In this document: positions 15,906-22,481 of the stretch, piece after piece | Numbering within the stretch: the first letter of the stretch is position 1 | How the letters are laid out: every line of letters begins with the position of its first letter | Assembly: GCA_035561355.1 (NCBI GenBank) | Contig: DATMXS010000418.1 | Location: 1 to 29,056 of the forward strand | DNA from: DATMXS01 sp035561355 | GTDB lineage: Bacteria > Acidobacteriota > Terriglobia > Bryobacterales > Bryobacteraceae | Reading direction: 5' to 3' | Length of the DNA stretch: 29,056 nt | Program-made: the position numbers and the translations under genes | The notes under the pieces: model-generated | Seen by the model: the letters and a program-made list of their open reading frames with translations, nothing else | Told to the model about the DNA's origin: nothing | The model's database searches: none

Positions 15906-17315
15906 ATGGGCAAGACCACCGGGTTTGTAGAGTTTGAGCGCGAGGTCGCGGGGCGCAGGCCCGTAACGGAGCGCGTCAACGATTTCTTCGAGATCTACGT
16001 CGATCTGCCGCGCGAGCGGCTGGAGCGGCAGGGAGCGCGCTGCATGGATTGCGGCGTACCGTTTTGCCATACCGGCTGCCCGGTGAATAACATCATCCCG
16101 GACTGGAACGACCTGGTTTACAAGAACCGCTGGGCGGAGGCGATCCGCGTCCTGCACTCGACAAACAACTTCCCGGAGTTCACGGGACGGATATGCCCGG
16201 CGCCGTGCGAAGCCGCATGCGTGCTGGGCATCAATGAGCCGCCGGTCACGATCAAGCAGATCGAGAAGGCGATTGTCGAGCACGCCTGGCGTGAGGGCTG
16301 GATCGTACCGGAGCCGCCGGCTGTACGGACGGGGAAACTCGTCGCGGTGGTTGGTTCGGGTCCCGCGGGTCTCGCAGCGGCGCAGCAGTTGAACCGTGTA
16401 GGGCATACGGTGACCGTGTTTGAGAAGGCCGACCGTATCGGCGGCCTGCTCCGTTACGGCATTCCCGATTTCAAGCTGGAGAAGCGCTTCATCGACCGCC
16501 GCATCGAACAGATGGAAGCGGAGGGCGTTGCGTTCCGGACGGGGGCGCACATTGGAGTGGGCATTGCGGCGGAGGAGCTCACGCGCGAGTTCGATGCCGT
16601 GCTACTGGCTGGCGGCGCGGAGCAGCCTCGCGATCTGAACGTGCCGGGCCGCGAGTTGAACGGCATCCACTTCGCCATGGAGTTTCTGCCGCAGCAGAAC
16701 CGGCGCTGCGCCAATGACCGTATGGATTCCCGTGACGGGATCGTCGCGACGGGAAAGCGAGTGGTGATCATCGGAGGCGGGGATACCGGCGCGGATTGCC
16801 TCGGCACATGCCACCGCCAGCATGCCGCCAGCGTTCAGCAGTTCGAGATCATGCCCGTGCCGCCCGAGACGCGAGCGGAACAGACGCCTTGGCCGCTGTG
16901 GCCTCTGCAACTGCGAACGGAGACGTCGCACGAGGAAGGCGGGGCGCGGGACTGGTCGGTCGCGACGACTCGCTTCGAGGGCGACAAGGACGGCAACGTG
17001 CTGCGGCTTCACGGGATTCGGGTAGCGCCGCCCCCGTCATTCGAGCCGATTGCCGGTACGGAGTTCGCCATTGAAGTGGACCTTGTGCTGCTTGCCATGG
17101 GCTTCACAGGGCCGGTGCGGAGCGGCATGATCGAACAGTTCGGCGTGAAACTGGATGCGCGCGGCAATGTCGCGACCGACGCAAATCAGATGTCGAGCGT
17201 GCCGGGCGTGTTTGCGGCAGGCGATATGCGCCGTGGGCAATCACTGGTGGTCTGGGCAATTGCGGAAGGCCGCACCGCAGCGAAGGGGATCGACCAGTAC
17301 CTGAAGACGGCGTAA
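15906..17315 (+). CDS. gltD: Glutamate synthase small subunit
   Basis: The 469-residue beta subunit oxidises NADPH and passes electrons through FAD and Fe-S clusters to GltB. The N-terminal Fe-S region has Cys 46, 49, 54 and 58 (CMDCGVPFCHTGCP) and a second set near Cys 97, 101 and 105. GSGPAG (150-155) binds FAD, and VVIIGGGDTGADC near residue 290 binds NADPH. ATG 15906 was chosen because the MGKTTGF start is typical of GltD and an AAAGGA ribosome site precedes it; the frame is open further upstream inside gltB, but that part does not resemble GltD. It forms an operon with gltB. Confidence 0.98.
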   Translation: MGKTTGFVEFEREVAGRRPVTERVNDFFEIYVDLPRERLERQGARCMDCGVPFCHTGCPVNNIIPDWNDLVYKNRWAEAIRVLHSTNNFPEFTGRICPAPCEAACVLGINEPPVTIKQIEKAIVEHAWREGWIVPEPPAVRTGKLVAVVGSGPAGLAAAQQLNRVGHTVTVFEKADRIGGLLRYGIPDFKLEKRFIDRRIEQMEAEGVAFRTGAHIGVGIAAEELTREFDAVLLAGGAEQPRDLNVPGRELNGIHFAMEFLPQQNRRCANDRMDSRDGIVATGKRVVIIGGGDTGADCLGTCHRQHAASVQQFEIMPVPPETRAEQTPWPLWPLQLRTETSHEEGGARDWSVATTRFEGDKDGNVLRLHGIRVAPPPSFEPIAGTEFAIEVDLVLLAMGFTGPVRSGMIEQFGVKLDARGNVATDANQMSSVPGVFAAGDMRRGQSLVVWAIAEGRTAAKGIDQYLKTA

Positions 17316-17362
17316 CCGGATTCCGCCGCACGCTTGTACACTTACATCGGGGGGCGTAGAAG

Positions 17363-17812
17363 ATGCCAGTGAAGCCGGTGCCCGAGGGTTACCATACCGT
17401 TACGCCGTACATCATTGTGGCGGACGCGGCGAAGCTCATCAATTTTCTGACCAACGCGTTCGGAGCGGTGGAAGCCGAGCGCATGACGGGCGAGAATGGC
17501 CGCGTCATGCACGCCGAGGTGACCATCGGCGATTCCCGGATCATGATGGGCGAGCCGATGGGCGAGTTCAGCGCGATGCCCGCCGGGATCTACCTTTACC
17601 TGCCGGATGTCGATGCGGCCTACAAGCGTGCTCTCGCGGCGGGTGCGACCTCTACGATGGAGCCGGGCGACCAGTTCTACGGCGATCGCAGCGGAGGCGT
17701 GAAGGATTCGCAGGGCAACCTGTGGTGGATCGCGACGCACGTGGAAGACGTTCCTCCGGAGGAAATGCAGAGGCGGGCGAAAGCGGCTATGCAGCAGAAA
17801 AGCGGCGAGTAG
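17363..17812 (+). CDS. VOC-superfamily (glyoxalase-like) protein
   Basis: The 149-residue product has the paired beta-alpha-beta-beta-beta pattern of the VOC/PhnB-like group: EGYHTVTPYIIV at the start, then FGAVEAERM, YLYLPDVDAAYKRA and a final DSQGNLWWIATH. Such proteins include glyoxalases, antibiotic-binding proteins and many of unknown role; the substrate here is unknown. A run of six G (17350-17355) precedes the ATG by 7 bases. It follows gltD by 47 bases and its stop codon lies at the edge of a strong inverted repeat shared with the convergent mddA gene. Confidence 0.82.
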   Translation: MPVKPVPEGYHTVTPYIIVADAAKLINFLTNAFGAVEAERMTGENGRVMHAEVTIGDSRIMMGEPMGEFSAMPAGIYLYLPDVDAAYKRALAAGATSTMEPGDQFYGDRSGGVKDSQGNLWWIATHVEDVPPEEMQRRAKAAMQQKSGE

Positions 17813-17832
17813 CCGAACGCCACTCGCCGCTT
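17800..17832. terminator. Bidirectional terminator-like hairpin
   Basis: The arms 17800-17810 and 17822-17832 (AAGCGGCGAGT and its exact reverse complement) form an 11-base-pair stem with an 11-base loop. It lies between the convergent VOC and mddA genes, and the VOC stop codon sits at the stem-loop border. A short TTT follows on the minus strand only. Confidence 0.65.
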
Positions 17833-17844
17833 CGCAAAGGGGAT

Positions 17845-18609
17845 TCAAGCGGCCGCGTTTTCGCTTGCCGCGCGCTCCTTGGTTTTCGCGCCGAGGGGAA
17901 GGATCATCGGGACGCGTTCCCGATACGCACGGTAGTCTTCGCCATGGATGCGGATGAGGTCGCGCTCTTCGAAGCGGATCGCGACGAGGATGTACGCCGT
18001 CGCGAGCCCGGCGAACAGCAGGTGCGCGGCCGTCATCACCGGGGTAGCCCAGAAGGCCAGCAACCAGCCGAGGTACAGCGGGTGCCGCACGTGCTGGTAA
18101 AGCGCAGGTGTGCGGAACCGAAGGTGGGTATAGGGCCGTCCCATGAGGTACAGCCAGACCTGCCGGAGACCGAACAGGTCGAAGTGGTTGATAAGGAACG
18201 TGCTTGCGAGCACGATCAGCCATCCTGTGGCGCAGATGACCTGCATTGCGATCCGCGCCCCGGCTGTCTCGACAGTCCACACGACGCCGCCGATGGGCTG
18301 CCACGCCCAGAAGAGCAGGATCAGCGCGGCGCTTGAAAACAGCACGTAGGTGCTGCGCTCCGCAGGTTCGGGAACCACGCGGGTCCAGGCCCGCTTGAAC
18401 CAGTGCCTTGCCATGATGCTGTGCTGCGTGGCGAAGATGCCGAGCAAGGCGGCGTCCACGGCAATCGCAACGGCGAGCGGCGAGGTTGGCCCGGAGTCGA
18501 TCGATTTGGGGACGATGAAGTTGCCGAGGAATCCCGCCGCATACAGGAACACCCCCAGGAATACGAGGTAGCAGGCAACCCCGTAGGTGAATATTGTCAT
18601 GCGCTTCAT
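17845..18609 (-). CDS. mddA: Methanethiol S-methyltransferase
   Basis: This 254-residue integral membrane protein, with about six hydrophobic helices, has the isoprenylcysteine-methyltransferase/NnrU-like fold of MddA, which uses S-adenosylmethionine to convert methanethiol to dimethyl sulfide. Recognisable family segments are FATQHSIMARHWFK, PEPAERSTYVLF, STFLINHFDLFGLRQ and the C-terminal YQHVRHPLYLGW with EERDLIRIHGEDYRAY, which forms the cofactor site. The start at 18609 has an AGGGTGG-like ribosome site 9 bases upstream; Met4 is an alternative. It stands alone between two plus-strand genes, so no operon partner hints at sulfur metabolism. Confidence 0.8.
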   Translation of the reverse strand: MKRMTIFTYGVACYLVFLGVFLYAAGFLGNFIVPKSIDSGPTSPLAVAIAVDAALLGIFATQHSIMARHWFKRAWTRVVPEPAERSTYVLFSSAALILLFWAWQPIGGVVWTVETAGARIAMQVICATGWLIVLASTFLINHFDLFGLRQVWLYLMGRPYTHLRFRTPALYQHVRHPLYLGWLLAFWATPVMTAAHLLFAGLATAYILVAIRFEERDLIRIHGEDYRAYRERVPMILPLGAKTKERAASENAAA

Positions 18610-18707
18610 TGTTTGGAACCACCCTCTGACGTAAGGTCGGCCTCGAAGGCCTTTAGCTCATAACGCGCGGGACTATGTAAAAGAGGGCTCAGGTACACTG
18701 GACAATC

Positions 18708-20096
18708 GTGAGTACCCGCCGGGAATTTCTCGCCGCAGCCGCTGCGCTGCCGATTGCCGGGGCCGCATCAGCGGAGCGTTTCGTACGCGTAAGCCGGCGC
18801 GATCCGCGCTATCTGGAACTGAGCGACGGCTCGCCGTACATTCCCATCGGCCTCAACATGATTTCGCCGCCACGCGCAGCTTCGGGCGCGGACGATCTGG
18901 GCGGTATCGAAGAATGGCTGGATGCGCTCTCCTCGTTCGGCGGCAACTATATCCGCGTATGGGTCAGCAATCCGTTCTGGGACGTCGAGCATGCAACGAG
19001 CGGAGCCTATGACGAGGAGAAGGCGCGGCGGACGGATCGCCTGCTGGACTTGTGCCGCCGCTACGGCATCCGCGTGAAGCTTACGCTGGAGCATTTTCGC
19101 TCGATCGGGGATGGCCGCCAGAAGTGGGCAGACAAGCCGCTGCACAACCGGGCGAACGGCGGTCCAGCCACCTCCATCGCGGACTTCTTCGATGGAGCGG
19201 CCTCGAGAGAGCAGTTCCGCAAAAAGATCGCCTGGTTCGGCAGGCGCTATGGCAGCCGTCCCGAGGTGTACGGCTGGGAACTGTGGAACGAGATCAACGC
19301 CGTGCGCGGCGGCGATTACATGGCATGGACGGAGGCGATGCTCCCGGAGCTGCGGCGAGCGTTTCCCAAAAACCTCGCGATGCAGAGCCTGGGCAGCTTC
19401 GACACCGCGGGAGTGCGCGATCTGTACCGCAGGCATAGCCGGATGCCCGGCAACGATCTAGCGCAAGTACACCGTTACCTGGACCTCGGCGCGGACCTCG
19501 ACATCTGCAAGGGAGCGGTTGACGTGCTCGCGGCGGACGCCGTGCGCGAATTGCGCGGATACGATGCGGGGCGTCCGGTCATCCTCGCGGAATCCGGAGC
19601 GGTGGAGCCGAAGCACAGCGGTCCCTTCAAGCTTTACGCGGCGGACCGCGCCGGCATCATCCTGCACGATATTCTCTTTGCGCCGTTCTTCGCCGGAGCG
19701 GCGGGAACGGGACAGATCTGGCACTGGGATTCGTACGTTGCGGCGAACAAGCTGTGGATGCATTTCGGGCGTTTCGCCGCTGCGGTGCGCGGAGTGGATC
19801 CGGTGGCCGAGCGCTTCGAAGCGGTGATGATCCCGCACGAACGGCTGCGCGTCTATGCCCTCAAAGGGCGGCGGACGCTGCTCGCGTGGTGCCGCGATGC
19901 GCGGAACACGTGGGAGACGGAACTGCGCGATGGTGACTCGCCGGAACGGCTCGACGGCATTGAAATTCCGATCGACCGGACCGGCGGGGTAAGCGTGTAC
20001 GATCCCTGGACGGGCGAGTGGTCCAAGGCTCAACGGAGCGCCGGCCGCGTGCGGTTGCCGGCGTTTCAGCGTTCCGCCGTGATCCGGGTCGAGTAG
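18708..20096 (+). CDS. Secreted glycoside hydrolase, GH5-like
   Basis: The 462-residue product begins with a twin-arginine signal (STRREFLAAAAALP), so it is probably exported folded by the Tat system. The rest is a TIM barrel of the GH5/clan A type. GWELWNEIN gives the acid/base Glu195, VHRY (His255) is the usual conserved histidine, and ILAESG gives the nucleophile Glu295; a Trp motif IWHWDSY follows at the end of the barrel. The last 100 residues look like a small beta-sandwich. Substrate is likely a beta-mannan or beta-glucan, but this cannot be read from the sequence. GTG 18708 is the start that best fits the Tat signal. It is divergent from mddA. Confidence 0.82.
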   Translation: MSTRREFLAAAAALPIAGAASAERFVRVSRRDPRYLELSDGSPYIPIGLNMISPPRAASGADDLGGIEEWLDALSSFGGNYIRVWVSNPFWDVEHATSGAYDEEKARRTDRLLDLCRRYGIRVKLTLEHFRSIGDGRQKWADKPLHNRANGGPATSIADFFDGAASREQFRKKIAWFGRRYGSRPEVYGWELWNEINAVRGGDYMAWTEAMLPELRRAFPKNLAMQSLGSFDTAGVRDLYRRHSRMPGNDLAQVHRYLDLGADLDICKGAVDVLAADAVRELRGYDAGRPVILAESGAVEPKHSGPFKLYAADRAGIILHDILFAPFFAGAAGTGQIWHWDSYVAANKLWMHFGRFAAAVRGVDPVAERFEAVMIPHERLRVYALKGRRTLLAWCRDARNTWETELRDGDSPERLDGIEIPIDRTGGVSVYDPWTGEWSKAQRSAGRVRLPAFQRSAVIRVE

Positions 20097-20102
20097 GCCG
20101 GT

Positions 20103-21566
20103 TCAGTCCTTCGTCTCGAAGTCCTCGACATCTACGGTCATAGCGGCGGGATCCTCGGTCGATTGCCGTGCGCGGATATCGCGCGCGCGGCGCTCGAGCG
20201 GCTTGGCCTCACGCTTCCGGCCTGTGTGACGGAGCATACCGGCGAGCCCGCTTAGCGTCTCGGCAACCTGCGGGTGTTCCGGACCGAGCGTGACCTCTTC
20301 CATCTCGAGCGCTTGGCGATACAGGCGCTCGGCTTCGTCGTTGCGGCGCTCGGCGCGACACAGCCCGGCGAGGCTGTGCAGGCCGGACGCGATGTACCGA
20401 TGCGCCGAGCCGAGACTTTCGCGCCAGAGGCCGAGGGCGCGGATGTAGAGCGGCTCCGCGTCGCGGTAGTCGCCTTTCGCGCAGTAGGTGTGTGCGAGGT
20501 TAGCGAGAGTGACGCCGACTTCGGGGTGAACGGGTCCGAGGGCGCGCTCGCGAATGTCGAGCGCTTCGCGGTAGAGACGTTCGGCTTCGTCATAACGGCG
20601 CTGTATGCGGCGGAGGCGGGCCATGCCGGTAAGAGTCGCCGCGATGGCGGGATGCTGCGGGGGGAGCGTCTCGCGCTGTTGTTCCAGCGCGCGCGTGTAG
20701 AACTGCTCCGCCCGTTTCACTCGCCCCGCGCTCAAGTGGACCTCAGCGAGGTTGTGCAGGCACGTGGCAATCTCCTCCTCACGCCCCGGCATTTTCTGCC
20801 AGATCGCTAACGCTCGGGTGTAGAGGCGCTCCGCCTGGACATTGTGACCTTCCTGGCGGCTGAGAGACGCGAGATTGTTCAGCAGCACAGCAGATTCGGG
20901 GGCCTGTCCGGAGGCCGACATGGCCTGCTTGTAGAGCGTACGCGCTTCCTCGCGGCGTCCCGTCGCCCCGTACAACTCCGCAAGGTTGTTCAGCACGGAA
21001 AGCCGGGTGTAGCTCTGCGGCGCATCGGCTGTGAGAGAGAGAGCACGCCTGTAGAGACGCTCGGCATCGCGATAGCGCCCACGCGCGTGCTCCGCTGCGG
21101 CCTGGTTGTTCAGCGTGCGGGCCAGGTCGGAGGGCTGTGAAGAGGCCGGGTCTTCGAGTATCTTGACTGCCTTAGCATAGAGATCCGCGGCCCGGGCGTA
21201 CAGGCCCTGCTGATGGTAGAGGGCTGCGAGGTTGTTCAATACCAGCGCGCTGTCGAGGGGTTGGCCGTTCCTGGCGGCGTCGAGTGCGCGTCCGTAGTAC
21301 GTTTCCGCCTCGCTGAAATGGCGTTCACGGCGGTAAACGTAGCCGAGATTCGAAAGGCTGGTGACGAGCCGGTAGCCGCCTTCAGTCTCCGCCGCCTCGA
21401 TCGCCAGGCGGTACTGCGCTTTCGCTTCCTCCCATCGGCCCTGAAGACGAAACTGGTCACCCGCCCTGATGGCGGCGCCCCAGTCCGGTGACTGCGCAAC
21501 CGCGCAAGCCGTCGTCATCACTAGCGCGCCGCTACATGCGCGGAACGCCGAAACCCCGAACCGCAT
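20103..21566 (-). CDS. Secreted tetratricopeptide-repeat protein
   Basis: The 487-residue product has a signal peptide (about residues 1-24, ending near AVAQ) and then about ten tandem TPR units of the kinesin-light-chain type, with repeats such as YDEAERLYREALDIRERALG and NDEAERLYRQALEMEE. TPR arrays bind protein partners; the partner here is unknown. ATG 21566 was chosen because it yields the signal peptide; the open frame continues 33 codons upstream without resembling the protein. There is no good ribosome site. The last 35 residues are acidic and non-repetitive. It is convergent with the glycosidase gene, 6 bases apart. Confidence 0.87.
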   Translation of the reverse strand: MRFGVSAFRACSGALVMTTACAVAQSPDWGAAIRAGDQFRLQGRWEEAKAQYRLAIEAAETEGGYRLVTSLSNLGYVYRRERHFSEAETYYGRALDAARNGQPLDSALVLNNLAALYHQQGLYARAADLYAKAVKILEDPASSQPSDLARTLNNQAAAEHARGRYRDAERLYRRALSLTADAPQSYTRLSVLNNLAELYGATGRREEARTLYKQAMSASGQAPESAVLLNNLASLSRQEGHNVQAERLYTRALAIWQKMPGREEEIATCLHNLAEVHLSAGRVKRAEQFYTRALEQQRETLPPQHPAIAATLTGMARLRRIQRRYDEAERLYREALDIRERALGPVHPEVGVTLANLAHTYCAKGDYRDAEPLYIRALGLWRESLGSAHRYIASGLHSLAGLCRAERRNDEAERLYRQALEMEEVTLGPEHPQVAETLSGLAGMLRHTGRKREAKPLERRARDIRARQSTEDPAAMTVDVEDFETKD

Positions 21567-21707
21567 CGGGCAATTGTACACCAGGAGGATGTAGAAGGTA
21601 GGAGCAATTTGGCAGGTGGGGTGGATTCGTTGACGAGGCGCAATGTGCGGGCTGGCGGGCAGCAACGCGGGCGTTTGCGCGACGGGGAAGGATCAGCAAA
21701 GGTGGGA

Positions 21708-21738
21708 GGGGAGACGCGGAGCATGCCCGCGCCTCCCC
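21708..21738 (-). terminator. Terminator-like hairpin downstream of ompH
   Basis: GGGGAG-A-CGCGG (21708-21719) pairs with CCGCG-C-CTCCCC (21727-21738): 11 base pairs, one mismatch, 7-base loop. It begins 8 bases beyond the ompH stop codon in the direction of transcription. A clear T-tract is missing. Apart from this hairpin I see nothing in 21567-21746. Confidence 0.5.
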
Positions 21739-21746
21739 ATCGAAAG

Positions 21747-22361
21747 CTACTTCTTCGGCGGAGCCGCGGGCTTGGGCGCCGCGGCGGGAGGAGCAGCCGG
21801 AGCCCCGGCGGCGCCGGACGCAGGCTGGAGCGCCGCGCCCTTGTCATACAGAGCAACCACGTCGCGGGTGATGTCGATCGTGTTCGATGCGTAAAGCACT
21901 GGCGTCTGCGGATTGCTCACATCCAGGATGAGCGCGAAGCCGCGTTCCGATGCGTACTTGTCGATGACGGTCATCATGCGCTGCCCGAGACCCTGCAACA
22001 GGCGTCCCTGCTCCTGCTCGAGATCTGCCTGGGCGTCGTCCATGTCGCGCTGGAGCTGCTTGCGCTTGGTGTCGAGATCGCGCATCAGCTTCTGGCGCGC
22101 GTCCTCGGCCATGGTGTTTGCGCCGTTGCGGTACTGCGTCTCGAGCTGCTGCATCTCCTGCTGCCGCTTTTCGAACTCCTTGCGGCGCGGGCCGAACTTC
22201 TTATCGATCTCCTGGGCGGCCTGTTGACCGTCCTTCGTTTGGAGGATCGCATTTTGGATATTGATGATGCCCACCTTCGTGGGAGGGGTGCCCGCCTGGG
22301 CGAAACCCAGCACAGTTATCCCGAGCGCAAGCAGGGGCGCTCGCCAAAAACTCTTCGTCAC
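21747..22361 (-). CDS. ompH: OmpH/Skp-family periplasmic chaperone
   Basis: The 204-residue protein has a signal peptide (about residues 1-22), a short beta core (KVGIINIQNAILQT) and a long charged coiled coil (about residues 45-115), then the core strand FALILDVSNP. This is the Skp plan: a trimeric holdase that protects outer-membrane proteins on the way to BamA. A low-complexity Ala/Pro/Lys tail of about 30 residues is extra to the family. GTG 22361 is chosen because AGGAGA lies 10 bases upstream; the frame is open further upstream, but that part is encoded by a repeat element. bamA lies upstream on the same strand, the usual pairing. Confidence 0.92.
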   Translation of the reverse strand: MTKSFWRAPLLALGITVLGFAQAGTPPTKVGIINIQNAILQTKDGQQAAQEIDKKFGPRRKEFEKRQQEMQQLETQYRNGANTMAEDARQKLMRDLDTKRKQLQRDMDDAQADLEQEQGRLLQGLGQRMMTVIDKYASERGFALILDVSNPQTPVLYASNTIDITRDVVALYDKGAALQPASGAAGAPAAPPAAAPKPAAPPKK

Positions 22362-22381
22362 AGGTTTGTATCTCCTCGTAA

Positions 22382-22474
22382 TGGCTTGTGGCTTGTGTAC
22401 TGGCTTGTAGCCTGTAGCTTGTGGCTCGTGGAAACCGCGAAATCCTTTTCCACCTGCCACAAGCCACAAGCCAC
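22382..22474. repeat. Inverted heptad-repeat element 2
   Basis: The left arm (22382-22428) is built of 7-base units on the theme TGGCTTG: two exact copies, a 5-base gap, then TGGCTTG, TAGCCTG, TAGCTTG, TGGCTCG. The right arm (22457-22474) has CCACAAG twice. TGGCTTGTGGCTTGTG (22382-22397) and its reverse complement (22458-22473) are perfect over 16 bases. The element fills the gap between bamA and the ompH ribosome site. Confidence 0.85.
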
Positions 22475-22481
22475 GTGCCTA

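Noticed and set aside
22362..22469. 36-codon upstream extension of ompH
   Set aside because: It would translate the heptad element ahead of the signal peptide; GTG 22361 has an AGGAGA ribosome site.
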